From the NCBI GenBank assembly GCA_905193155.1, contig CAJJNQ010000017.1, positions 1 through 53,162 on the forward strand: 53,162 bases of DNA, read 5' to 3'. The notes under the pieces were generated by a model. It did no database searches. It was given only the letters and a program-made list of their open reading frames with translations, and had not been told where the DNA came from. Shown piece after piece: positions 31,528 through 39,728 of this stretch (positions are counted from its first letter, which is position 1; the number at the start of each line of letters is the position of its first letter). This DNA is from an uncultured Christensenella sp. (lineage in GTDB: Bacteria; Bacillota; Clostridia; Christensenellales; UBA1750). A program made the translations under genes and the position numbers.

Positions 31528-33411
31528 ATGATCAATCAGGCGATATTCAACCGGACGCCGCTTGCGCCCAATGCATTTGCGCCGCTGCCCGTGGGGGCCG
31601 TCAAGCCCAGAGGCTACTTGCTCAGTGTCGAGCGCATGATGGCGAGCGCCATCACCGGCAACCTGCCCCGCGTCTGGGACAGCATGAGGGACAATGCCTG
31701 GATGGGCGGTAAGGGCGAGAGCTGGGAACGCGGCCCGTATTATCTGGACGGACTGCTGCCGCTGGCCTGGCAGCTGGGCGAAGAGGAACTTAAAAACACC
31801 GCGATGAAGTTTGTCGAATGGACGCTTTCTTCTCAACGGGAGGATGGTTTCTTCGGCCCGGCGGATAATGAGGACTGGTGGCCGCGCATGGTCATGCTCA
31901 AGTGCTTGCAGCAGTATTTTACCGCCACCGGCGATAAGCGCGTGCTCAGCTTTATGAACCGCTATTTTGCTTATATGTATCGCAATCTGGACGAAAAGCC
32001 GCTGGGGTTGTGGGCGATTGCCAGAGCCGGAGACAACATCCAGATCGTGCAGTGGCTCTACAACATCACCGGCCAGAAGGCGCTGCTCAAGCTCTGCGAT
32101 AAACTGCTGGAGCAGTCCATTGATTGGACGGGTTATTTCCACACCTTCCCCGATGCACGGGATCAGAAGCGAGCCTTTCCCTGGTCGCTGCTCAAGCCCA
32201 TGCTCGACGAATCCAGCGATCCGTGGAGCCCCGGCTGGCAGCAGCATCAGCACACCCATGTGGTGAATCTGGCCATGGCGCTCAAGACCCCCATGCTCGA
32301 TTATGCGCTGCACGGCGGCATCAAGCAGGCTGAGGCGTTCAAGACCGGCTGGGCAAAGCTCATGCGCGCGCACGGCCTGGCGCTGGGCATGTTCTCCGGC
32401 GATGAACACCTCTCCGGCGCAAACCCCTCTCAGGGCACGGAAACCTGCGCTGTGGTGGAGATGATGTATACCCTTGAAAGCCTGATGGCGCTGAGCGACG
32501 ATCCGTCGCTGGGCGATATTTGGGAGCGGCTGGCCTACAACGCGCTGCCCGCATGCCTGTCCTCCGACGGCTGGGCGCATCAATACAATCAGCAGGTCAA
32601 CCAGATCCGCATTGACCGCCGCAAACGCGATTGGTATAACACCAACGAGGATGCAAACGTGTTCGGGCTGGAGCCGAACTTCGGCTGCTGCACGGCGAAC
32701 CTGCATCAGGGCTGGCCTAAGTTCACGGCGCATCTTTGGATGGCGTCGCAGGACGGCGGGCTGGTCGCGCAGAGCTATGCGCCCTGCCAGGTCACCTGGG
32801 CGATCGGCGGCACGAAAGTCCGCATCGAGGTGGAGGGCAATTATCCCGCAAACGGCGAGGTAAATATCCGCATTCATGCCGAACAGCCGACGGCCTTCCC
32901 CATCCGTCTGCGCATTCCCGCTTGGGCAAAGGACGCCAAGGCCGCAATCGGTGGGGAGAACTTCTTTGCGGACGAGGGAACCTATCTGACCCTTGAGCGC
33001 ACCTGGCAGGAGGGTGATGAAGTCCGTCTCACTCTGCCCATGGATGTGCGCACCGAGAAATGGTATCACCAGAGCGTCGCCGTCGTGCGAGGGCCATTGC
33101 TCTACGCCCTGCCTGTGGAAGCCCAATGGGACTACCGCGGCGAGCTGCCGCTGTGCGATCGCTGGGCGGAGCCGGTGGGCAAGTGGAACTACGCCCTGCT
33201 GCCGGAAGAGGGCTTTAAAGCGGACGAAGCGGGAACGCGGATTGAGGCGACCGCGTTTATCTGCGAGGAATGGAAAGAAGTCCGCGGCTCGGCCGGACAG
33301 CCCCCGGTGTCTCCCTTGCGCGGGGAAGCCGCGAAGGAAACCATCACCCTTGTGCCCTATGCGACCGCGCCGCTGCGCATTGCGCAGTTCCCTTGCGGCC
33401 GCGAGGAATAA
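31528..33411 (+). CDS. GH127-family glycoside hydrolase (beta-L-arabinofuranosidase-like)
   Basis: A 627-residue cytoplasmic (no signal peptide) glycosidase of the DUF1680/GH127 group. An (alpha/alpha)6 barrel carries the metal and catalytic residues: E305 and C307 (GTETC), C387-C388 (NFGCCTANLHQG); in characterised GH127 the equivalents bind zinc and one Cys is the nucleophile. E293 in GDEHLSG may be the acid/base. Beta-sandwich modules follow from about residue 430. The likely substrate is a plant arabinoside, but the family also holds other activities. The adjacent Gfo/Idh gene completes a small sugar-use operon. Confidence 0.88.
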   Translation: MINQAIFNRTPLAPNAFAPLPVGAVKPRGYLLSVERMMASAITGNLPRVWDSMRDNAWMGGKGESWERGPYYLDGLLPLAWQLGEEELKNTAMKFVEWTLSSQREDGFFGPADNEDWWPRMVMLKCLQQYFTATGDKRVLSFMNRYFAYMYRNLDEKPLGLWAIARAGDNIQIVQWLYNITGQKALLKLCDKLLEQSIDWTGYFHTFPDARDQKRAFPWSLLKPMLDESSDPWSPGWQQHQHTHVVNLAMALKTPMLDYALHGGIKQAEAFKTGWAKLMRAHGLALGMFSGDEHLSGANPSQGTETCAVVEMMYTLESLMALSDDPSLGDIWERLAYNALPACLSSDGWAHQYNQQVNQIRIDRRKRDWYNTNEDANVFGLEPNFGCCTANLHQGWPKFTAHLWMASQDGGLVAQSYAPCQVTWAIGGTKVRIEVEGNYPANGEVNIRIHAEQPTAFPIRLRIPAWAKDAKAAIGGENFFADEGTYLTLERTWQEGDEVRLTLPMDVRTEKWYHQSVAVVRGPLLYALPVEAQWDYRGELPLCDRWAEPVGKWNYALLPEEGFKADEAGTRIEATAFICEEWKEVRGSAGQPPVSPLRGEAAKETITLVPYATAPLRIAQFPCGREE

Positions 33412-33450
33412 ATAAAAAGAAAAAAGCAGAAATACAGGAGGAAACAAACT

Positions 33451-34518
33451 ATGGCACTGAAAATCGGCATCATCGGCTTTGGCGGCATGGCGCACTGGCA
33501 TGCGACCAACGCCAGCAAGATCGACGGCGTGGAATACGTCGCGGCGTTCGATGTGGATGAAAAGGCGCTGGAATCGGCGGAAAAGGAATTCGGCATGAAG
33601 GCTTGCCATTCCGCAGAAGAGCTGCTGGCCATCCCGGAGATCAACCTGGTGTTGATCGCTACTCCCAATCAGTTCCACAAGCCCTATGCCATCGCCGCTA
33701 TGCGCGCGGGCAAGAATGTGCTCAGCGAAAAGCCTGCCACGCTCTCTGTCGCGGACTGGGACGAGATGGTCGCCGTCAGCAAGGAAACCGGCAAGCTGCT
33801 CACCGTGCACCAGAACCGCCGCTGGGATAAGGATTACCGCGTCATGCGCGATGTGGTGGAAGGCGGCACCATCGGCAAGGTCTATTCCATTGAGAGCCGC
33901 GTTTACGGCACTGTCGGCGCAATGTACGGCTGGCGTGCCTTCAAGGATTACGGCGGCGGCATGGTCTACGACTGGGGCGTGCACATGTTTGACCAGCTGC
34001 TCTGGATGTACGGCGACAAGAAAATTGTGGATGTCAAGGCCGAGCTGATGAGCCTGCTGGAGGCCAACCGCGAGGTGGACGACTACTTCAAGGTCATGAT
34101 GAAGGTGGAAGGCGGCCCCGTGCTCACCGTGGAGGTTGGCTCCTACGCCTTCCGCGCGCTGCCCCGCTGGTACTGCATCGGCGATAACGGCACCCTGCAG
34201 ATCGATGATTTCACTGCTGAAAAGGGCGGCATCACCCGTCCCCGCTTCGGTGCAGAGGGCAACGTCGCGCCCGTTGTGGTGCAGACCCCTGCCGGTCCCA
34301 CCCGCATGATGGCGCCCCGGCCCCCGGAGACCCGCGAGGAGCTGGAACTGCCCAAGTCCGATGCCGATTGGACCAGTCTTTACAAGAATCTGTTGGACGT
34401 CATCGACAACGGCGCGGAGCTCATCGTCAAGCCCGAGCAGGTGCGCCGCGTGCTGCAGCTGATTGAGACCATTTTTGAATCCGCAAAGACCGGTCATTCC
34501 GTGGCTTGCCGCATCTAA
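33451..34518 (+). CDS. Gfo/Idh/MocA-family oxidoreductase
   Basis: A 355-residue NAD(P)-dependent sugar or cyclitol dehydrogenase. The Rossmann motif is IGIIGFGGMAHWHA (5-18), and the signature lysine lies in SEKPATLS (E93-K94-P95). The C-terminal GFO_IDH_MocA_C domain starts near residue 130 with RVYGTVGAMYGWRAF and keeps the DWGVHMFDQLLW motif with the catalytic His. Lies 39 bp after GH127 with AATACAGGAGGAAAC, so it probably oxidises a sugar released by that enzyme. Confidence 0.93.
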   Translation: MALKIGIIGFGGMAHWHATNASKIDGVEYVAAFDVDEKALESAEKEFGMKACHSAEELLAIPEINLVLIATPNQFHKPYAIAAMRAGKNVLSEKPATLSVADWDEMVAVSKETGKLLTVHQNRRWDKDYRVMRDVVEGGTIGKVYSIESRVYGTVGAMYGWRAFKDYGGGMVYDWGVHMFDQLLWMYGDKKIVDVKAELMSLLEANREVDDYFKVMMKVEGGPVLTVEVGSYAFRALPRWYCIGDNGTLQIDDFTAEKGGITRPRFGAEGNVAPVVVQTPAGPTRMMAPRPPETREELELPKSDADWTSLYKNLLDVIDNGAELIVKPEQVRRVLQLIETIFESAKTGHSVACRI

Positions 34519-34528
34519 CCATTCGCGC

Positions 34529-34570
34529 AAAAGCTCCTGCATCGAAGAATTTGATGCAGGAGCTTTTTTT
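34529..34570 (+). terminator. Rho-independent terminator
   Basis: Perfect 14-bp stem AAAGCTCCTGCATC/GATGCAGGAGCTTT, loop GAAGAATTT, then T7. Confidence 0.95.
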
Positions 34571-34659
34571 GCGAAACAAAGGAGTTTTCAGTTTCGTCGA
34601 AGAAATAGAACAGAACGGTAGAAACCGGAAAAAACGACGGATGAGGGGGAGAGTTTTCC

Positions 34660-35610
34660 ATGAAGAGGATGAAAAAGATACTCCTGGCTCTGCTGGTGAT
34701 GGCACTGCTGCTGACCACCGCCTGCGGCAGCGGTTCGGAGAAGAGCGCCTCTGCGACGGAGGCAGCCTATGACAAGGTCGAGTATCCGGCGGAAGAGGAA
34801 TGGGCGGAACCGTTGCCGACCGCGGAACCCTCGCTGACCGAAGAGGATTTTCAGGTCACGGGAGCGGTAGAGACCAACCGCAAGCTCATCCGCAGTGCAT
34901 CCATGACGCTGGAAACGCTGCACTTTGATCAAACCATTGCGGATGTGACGGCGCTGGTCAGCCGTTTGGGCGGCTACATGGAAAGCACGCGCATCGAGGG
35001 GGAGAGCGCCTACAGCAGCTATTCCAACGAGCGCAGCGCGGAGTTTATCGCCCGCGTGCCGATGAGCAGCTACGATACGGCCCAAGAGGAGCTTGCACAA
35101 TTTGGCTCCGTGCGCGAGCGCAGCGAAAACGCCGAGGACGTGACCGATCAATATTACGATGTGCAGGCGGAACTGGATGCGCTGAAGATTCAGCAGGAGC
35201 GGCTGCTGACGATGATGGAGCAGGCCGACAAAATGGAGGATCTGATCGCATTGGAAGAGGCGCTGACCAATGTGCGCACCAGGATCAATGAGCGCACATC
35301 CGCCATCCGCCGCTACGATGGGTTGATCGAATACGCAACCATCCGTCTTTCTATCAACGAGGTTGTGGAATATTCGGAGCGGATCGAAAAGCCTGCGACT
35401 TTCGGCCAGCGCATTGCAGAAACCTTCAAGGGTTCGCTGGATTTCATCCGTGCCTTCGGAGAGACCATCGTGTTGGGGATTGTGGCGGTTGGACCGTTCG
35501 TACTGGTCTATGGCGGTGGGATCGCGCTGGTGGTAGTGATCGTGCTGCTGTGCGTCCGTGCCGGAAAGCGCCGCAAAAAGGCTGCCGGAAACCCGGAAGA
35601 AAAGAAATAA
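34660..35610 (+). CDS. DUF4349 lipoprotein
   Basis: A 316-residue lipoprotein. The signal peptide ends in the lipobox LTTAC (C22). An acidic linker follows (25-65), then the DUF4349 domain (about 70-255): RKLIRSASMTLETLHFDQTI, FIARVPMSSYDTAQEEL, a coiled coil YYDVQAELDALKIQQERLLT and IEYATIRLSINEV. One membrane segment at about 272-297 and a basic tail (RAGKRRKK) end the protein, so it spans the membrane from lipid-anchored N-terminus to cytosolic C-terminus. Function unknown; related proteins occur with anti-sigma or stress functions. Confidence 0.88.
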   Translation: MKRMKKILLALLVMALLLTTACGSGSEKSASATEAAYDKVEYPAEEEWAEPLPTAEPSLTEEDFQVTGAVETNRKLIRSASMTLETLHFDQTIADVTALVSRLGGYMESTRIEGESAYSSYSNERSAEFIARVPMSSYDTAQEELAQFGSVRERSENAEDVTDQYYDVQAELDALKIQQERLLTMMEQADKMEDLIALEEALTNVRTRINERTSAIRRYDGLIEYATIRLSINEVVEYSERIEKPATFGQRIAETFKGSLDFIRAFGETIVLGIVAVGPFVLVYGGGIALVVVIVLLCVRAGKRRKKAAGNPEEKK

Positions 35611-35617
35611 ACGAATT

Positions 35618-35657
35618 CGCCCTCTGCGGAAAGATTTTCGCGGAGGGCGTTTGTTTT
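35618..35657 (+). terminator. Rho-independent terminator
   Basis: Stem CGCCCTCTGCG/CGCGGAGGGCG (35618-35628, 35639-35649) followed by TTTGTTTTT. It is shared by the convergent EEP gene's 3' end. Confidence 0.88.
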
Positions 35658-36502
35658 TACAGCGTCACGTCGGCAAAAACCGGCGAATGGTCGGAAAGGG
35701 GAAGATAATAATCCGGCGTATAGCGCTCGAAGCGGCGGACGAAATCCGCCGGGGCGTACTTGACCAGGATGTGGTCGATGGCCTGCTCGAAAGGCGCTTT
35801 TTCATAGGGTTTATAGCCGTCGCCAAAGCAGTAGTGGTAGCCCCAGTCCGGGTCGGCATATTCCGTGGCGATGTCGTGCGCATGCGCAAAGCCGCGGGCA
35901 AGCGCGCTGCGGATCACCGGTTCGGTATAGGCGGCGTTGAGGTCGCCCACCAGCACGGCGGGGCAATCGTATTGGGCATGGAACTGTTCCAGACGATCCA
36001 TAGCCAGGTTCAGCTGGTAAACCCGCGCTTCATCAGAGCCCGGCTGATAGTCCGGGGAGGCGGGATCGCTGCTCTTCCACCAGAGATGCGTGCTCATAAA
36101 GGCCAGCTTTTTGCCGTCGGTCTTATCGCGGAACACGGCGATGCACCAGGATTTGGTGCCGCTGTTGTTGAATTCGCCCGCCCAGCCGGGGAGTTCCGTG
36201 GAATAAAGGAAAAAATCGGAATCCAGCAACTCAAAACGATCTTGCCGGTAGAGAATCGGGGTGTCCCGCCCCCACAGCAGCGCATAGCGCTGATCCTGAG
36301 AAGTCAGCCCCAACAGAATTTCGTCAACCATGGTGGGAGACATTTCCTGAAAGCCGATGATGTCCGGCGGCGTTTCGGCATAGATGCGAACCATACCCTT
36401 TGCGCGGACGGCGGCGGAGCAATCCTCGCCCTTTGCTGCCCAGGCGGGAAGGTTTTTATCGTTTTTCCAGACGTTGTGGCTCATGATGCGAAGGCGACCC
36501 AT
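35657..36502 (-). CDS. Endonuclease/exonuclease/phosphatase-family protein
   Basis: A 281-residue EEP-fold phosphodiesterase or phosphatase, cytoplasmic. Motifs: IMSHNVWKN near the N-terminus, IIGFQEMS (metal Glu), STHLWW, VGDLNAAY (Asp/Asn pair) and LSDHSPVFADV at the C-terminus with the catalytic His. The substrate is not clear; DNA, phosphoinositide-like or sphingomyelin-like esters are all used in the superfamily. ATG 36502 is chosen because GCAGGAGG stands 8 nt upstream; a longer frame would run into the MATE terminator. Confidence 0.88.
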   Translation of the reverse strand: MGRLRIMSHNVWKNDKNLPAWAAKGEDCSAAVRAKGMVRIYAETPPDIIGFQEMSPTMVDEILLGLTSQDQRYALLWGRDTPILYRQDRFELLDSDFFLYSTELPGWAGEFNNSGTKSWCIAVFRDKTDGKKLAFMSTHLWWKSSDPASPDYQPGSDEARVYQLNLAMDRLEQFHAQYDCPAVLVGDLNAAYTEPVIRSALARGFAHAHDIATEYADPDWGYHYCFGDGYKPYEKAPFEQAIDHILVKYAPADFVRRFERYTPDYYLPLSDHSPVFADVTL

Positions 36503-36560
36503 AAGAAGTTCCTCCTGCGGCATTATTTTTCGATCATTATAGCGCGTAAAATGCGGGAAG

Positions 36561-36595
36561 TAAATAAAAATCCCCGCTTCCGAAAGGAAACGGGG
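36561..36595 (-). terminator. Terminator of the MATE gene
   Basis: On the minus strand a CCCCGTTTCC/GGAAGCGGGG hairpin (36572-36595) is followed by ATTTTTATTTA. Confidence 0.85.
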
Positions 36596-36608
36596 AGAGG
36601 CGAACCCA

Positions 36609-37985
36609 TTATTCGCCCAGATGCTTGAGCTTGCGGTTGTAATCGCGGATGAAGAAGATCGTGCACAGCGCGGCGGAGACGAATTCCGCAATCAGGAAGG
36701 CCCACCAGATGTTGTTGACCTCGCCTGTCAGCGACAGCAGCCAGGCCGCAGGCAGCAGCACCACCAGCTGGCGCGACACGGACATGATCAGGCTCGGCAT
36801 GCCGTCGCCCAGCGCCTGGAACACCGAGGAGATCACGATGCCGTAGGCCGCGATGATGAAGTGGATGCTGATGATGCGCAACGCGGGCACGCCCATGCTC
36901 ATCATGTGTTCGGAAGCGCTGAAGAGCGAGAGCAGTTGGCGCGGGAAGCACTGGAACAGGATCGTGCCTGCCGCCATGATGCACACGGCAAAGAGCACTG
37001 CCAGCTTGATGGTGCCGAGGATGCGCTTCTTTTTCTTTGCGCCGTAGTTATAGGAGATGATGGGCACGATGCCGTTGTTCATGCCGAAAACGGGCATAAA
37101 GACGAAGGACTGGAGCTTGAAGTACACGCCGAAGACCGCCGCCGCCGTCGAGGAGAAGGCGATGAGGATCTTGTTCATGCCGAAGGTCATCACGGAAGAG
37201 ATGGAGGCCATGATGATGGACGGCACGCCAACGGAATAGATCTTGCCGATGATGGCGCCGCTGGGGCGGAAACCGCGCAGCTGAAGCTTGATTTCGGGAT
37301 TCTTAAAGCGGTTGAACAGGATGCCCACGCCAAAGCTTGCAAACTGACCGATGACGGTGGCCACCGCAGCGCCGGTGACGCCCATCTTGGGCAGACCCAG
37401 CCAGCCGAAGATCAGGATCGGGTCGAGCACGATGTTGAGAATCGCGCCGATGCCCTGCGTGAACATCGAAAGCGTTGCGCGGCCGGTGGATTGCAGCAGA
37501 CGCTCAAAGGCGATCTGGCCGAAAACGCCCACACTCAGCATGCACACTACGCGCAGATATTCCGTGCCGTATTCCACAATTTCGGCAATATCGGTCTGCG
37601 CGCGCATGAAGGCGTTTGCGCCGAACAGGCCGAAGAGGATAAACGGGATGGAGGATAGCATCATCACGAACAGGCCGTTCGTCGCGGCGCGGTTCGCATT
37701 TTCATAATCGCGCGCGCCAAGGGAGCGGGACAACAGCGCGTTGATACCGACGCCCGTGCCCGTCGAAACCGCGATCATCAGGTTCTGGATCGGGAAAGCG
37801 AGCGAAACCGCCGTCAGCGCGTTTTCATTGATCTGCGCAACAAACATCGAGTCCACAACGTTATAGAGCGCCTGCACCAGCATCGAGATCATGATGGGCA
37901 GCGACATGCTGATCAGCAGCTTGCCAACGGGCATGACGCCCATTTTATTTTCGGTTCTTGGCATTTTTTCGTTTTCCATTTCCAA
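36609..37985 (-). CDS. MATE-family multidrug/cation antiporter
   Basis: A 458-residue polytopic protein with two six-helix halves. It starts PVGKLLISMSLPIMISMLVQ and keeps the family patterns YNVVDSMFVAQI, PIQNLMIAVSTGTGVGINAL and, at the half junction, GLGLPKMGVTGAAVATV-like residues, plus a basic tail. It probably exports cationic drugs or metabolites with Na+ or H+. The start has GGAGGGTTGG upstream. Monocistronic between its own promoter and terminator. Confidence 0.94.
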   Translation of the reverse strand: MEMENEKMPRTENKMGVMPVGKLLISMSLPIMISMLVQALYNVVDSMFVAQINENALTAVSLAFPIQNLMIAVSTGTGVGINALLSRSLGARDYENANRAATNGLFVMMLSSIPFILFGLFGANAFMRAQTDIAEIVEYGTEYLRVVCMLSVGVFGQIAFERLLQSTGRATLSMFTQGIGAILNIVLDPILIFGWLGLPKMGVTGAAVATVIGQFASFGVGILFNRFKNPEIKLQLRGFRPSGAIIGKIYSVGVPSIIMASISSVMTFGMNKILIAFSSTAAAVFGVYFKLQSFVFMPVFGMNNGIVPIISYNYGAKKKKRILGTIKLAVLFAVCIMAAGTILFQCFPRQLLSLFSASEHMMSMGVPALRIISIHFIIAAYGIVISSVFQALGDGMPSLIMSVSRQLVVLLPAAWLLSLTGEVNNIWWAFLIAEFVSAALCTIFFIRDYNRKLKHLGE

Positions 37986-38014
37986 CCCTCCGCGTATGAA
38001 GTCAAAACAAAAGA

Positions 38015-38042
38015 ATTATACAACATTTTGTTAGAATTTCAA
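38015..38042 (-). promoter_or_regulatory. Promoter of the MATE gene
   Basis: On the minus strand TTGAAA (38037-38042), 16-bp spacer, TATAAT (38015-38020). Confidence 0.7.
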
Positions 38043-38105
38043 ATATGAGAAGTGCAAAGATTGCGTTATATGGAACGCTTCTTTGCGGAAGGGGGGAAGA
38101 GGGAT

Positions 38106-38134
38106 TGACAGGGCAGTTGTGTTATGCTACGATA
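38106..38134 (+). promoter_or_regulatory. Promoter of the riboswitch-controlled exchanger
   Basis: TTGACA (38106-38111), 17-bp spacer, TACGAT (38129-38134) with an upstream TGC extended element. The start lies at about 38141, right before the aptamer. Confidence 0.82.
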
Positions 38135-38144
38135 ACTTCTGTTA

Positions 38145-38277
38145 AAAGGGAGTAGTTGCAAAGACATGACCAACATATCCCGGAAATTCGCCGGTGGTCA
38201 TGCGCCTGTTTTTCTGAATGGGTAATGAGACTTTTAGCACATCACAACTGCGGTGATCGTGCAGAAAGTCTTTTTTT
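38145..38277 (+). promoter_or_regulatory. yybP-ykoY (Mn2+) riboswitch
   Basis: The 5' strand AAAAGGGAGTAG is the conserved start. An internal stem CATGACC/GGTCATG follows with AACAT in its loop side, and the 3' part GAGACTTTTAGCAC ... AACTGCGGTGATCGTGC ... AAAGTC matches the family's closing helix and terminator-like hairpin, ending in T7. The class senses Mn2+. Turning on the downstream exchanger when Mn2+ is high is the expected mode. Confidence 0.85.
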
Positions 38278-38309
38278 GTGCGGTGAAGCGAGAAAGAGAG
38301 GTTTTTTCT

Positions 38310-39299
38310 ATGGGTCTGGATTTGACCGGGAGCAACTTGTTGTGGGTGCTGGTGCTGTTTACGGCGGGGCTGGTCTGCATCATCAAGGGCGGCGATTTCT
38401 TTGTGGACGCCGCAGCCTGGATGGCGGAAGCCTCCGGAATCCCCAAGTTTATCATCGGCTGCACGGTGGTGAGCTTTGCAACCACCCTGCCGGAGATGTT
38501 GGTTTCCGTCTTTGCGGCGCTGGAGGGCAATGCGGATATCGCCGTGGGCAACGCCGTCGGGTCGGTTACGGCCAACACGGGATTGATTCTCTGTCTTTCG
38601 CTGGTCTGTATGACCTGCGCGATGCAGCGCAAACAGTTCGGGATGAAGGCATGTCTCTTGCTTGCGGCGGTGCTGGCGCTGTTCGCCTTTACCCGCGACA
38701 GCAAGCTTTCTGTGCTGGAGAGCGCGCTGATCCTGCTGATCTTTGCCGTGTCTCTTACCGAGAGCCTGCTCTCCGCGCGGCGCGAGCAGGGTTCCGAGCT
38801 TTCGGAGAGCGAGGAACGCCCCGAGGTCAACAAAAAGACGATTGCGCTCAACATCGGCAAGTTCATACTCGGGGCGGCGGCCATTGTGCTCGGCGCGCAG
38901 CTGCTGATTGACAACGGTTCCGCACTGGCCGGCATGGTCGGCGTGCCGGACGCGGTCATTGCCGCCACCATGATCGCCGTGGGTACCTCGCTGCCCGAAC
39001 TGGTCACGACCATCACGGCCATCCGCAAAAAGCAGTCTACACTTTCCGTGGGCAACATCATCGGCGCAAACATCATGGATCTGACGGTGATTCTGCCGCT
39101 GTGCACCCTGATTCAGGGCCACCCGCTGAACGTGGAAAACCAGGGTATGCTGCTGGATATTCCCGCCTGTCTCATCATCAGCGCCGCGGTGCTGATTCCC
39201 GCGCTGATCAGCGGCCGCTTCAAGCGCTGGACGGGCTTTTTGGCGGGCGGATTGTACGTCGCCTACCTCGTGGTCATGTTCGTGTTCTTCGGCGCGTAA
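38310..39299 (+). CDS. CaCA-family cation antiporter (YrbG-like), probable Mn2+/Ca2+ exporter
   Basis: A 329-residue membrane protein with two inverted CaCA alpha repeats: GGDFFVDAAAW with FATTLPEMLVSVFAA and GNAVGSVTANTGLIL in the first, IAVGTSLPELVTTI and GNIIGANIMDLTVI in the second. Each has the acidic Glu needed for ion binding. A cytosolic loop at about 165-190 is rich in Glu. The family usually exchanges Na+ or H+ for Ca2+; control by a Mn2+ riboswitch suggests Mn2+ (or mixed) export here. ATG 38310 follows AAAGAGAGG. Confidence 0.93.
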   Translation: MGLDLTGSNLLWVLVLFTAGLVCIIKGGDFFVDAAAWMAEASGIPKFIIGCTVVSFATTLPEMLVSVFAALEGNADIAVGNAVGSVTANTGLILCLSLVCMTCAMQRKQFGMKACLLLAAVLALFAFTRDSKLSVLESALILLIFAVSLTESLLSARREQGSELSESEERPEVNKKTIALNIGKFILGAAAIVLGAQLLIDNGSALAGMVGVPDAVIAATMIAVGTSLPELVTTITAIRKKQSTLSVGNIIGANIMDLTVILPLCTLIQGHPLNVENQGMLLDIPACLIISAAVLIPALISGRFKRWTGFLAGGLYVAYLVVMFVFFGA

Positions 39300-39303
39300 C
39301 GGC

Positions 39304-39350
39304 GAAAAAAGGCTGTTTCCTGACGGATGAATCAGGATGCAGCCTTTTTG
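39304..39350 (+). terminator. Rho-independent terminator
   Basis: Stem AAAAAGGCTG..TCCTGA / TCAGGA..CAGCCTTTTT with GATGAA-type loop, T-rich 3' end. Confidence 0.85.
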
Positions 39351-39365
39351 GTTTTCCGGGGAAAA

Positions 39366-39645
39366 TCAGATGTAATGGGGATTGGGTTTTCCGAGCAGTG
39401 CGATCAGGTCGATGATGCCGATCAAGAACAGACCGCCTGCAAAAAGATGCAGAAGCCCCGTGCCCGCAGAACTTGTGCGCGCCGAACAGGCAAAGCGCAA
39501 AGGCCGCCCATTTGTTCTTGGCACGCCCCGTGGCGACGGCGGCATGGATGCTGCGGATGGAATTGACGTTGATGCTGGTGTTGATGATGGCGGGCTGTTC
39601 CTCCATGATCTTCCCACAGTTCGGGCAGCAGCGCGCCTCCCCCAT
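39366..39645 (-). pseudogene. Frameshifted TM2-domain / zinc-ribbon protein
   Basis: Two overlapping frames together encode a TM2 protein. The first gives RCCPNCGKIMEE (zinc ribbon) and KNKWAAFALCLFGAHKF; the second resumes at GTGLLHLFAGGLFLIGIIDL and ends LLGKPNPHYI. Between them one base change in phase is needed, and the segment usually present as LGxxG before GAHKF is missing, so at least two lesions exist. The family is membrane-embedded and of unknown role. Confidence 0.75.
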
Positions 39646-39678
39646 CCGCGCCGCGGTATTTGTCTCAATGCCGTGAGC

Positions 39679-39720
39679 AGAAAAAAGCCTCATCCTTTGA
39701 TAAATAGGATGAGGCTTTTC
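39679..39720. terminator. Terminator of the sigma/anti-sigma operon
   Basis: Stem AAAGCCTCATCC/GGATGAGGCTTT with T6 on the minus strand (TTTTTTCTGC) and TTTTC on the plus strand; probably bidirectional. Confidence 0.88.
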
Positions 39721-39728
39721 CGACAGGA

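Noticed and set aside
30784..34542. 1252-codon open frame on the minus strand
   Set aside because: It lies antisense to YitT, GH127 and the Gfo/Idh gene, which all have clear motifs. Its translation is His/Gln/Arg-rich with no domain, an effect of GC-rich codons on the opposite strand.
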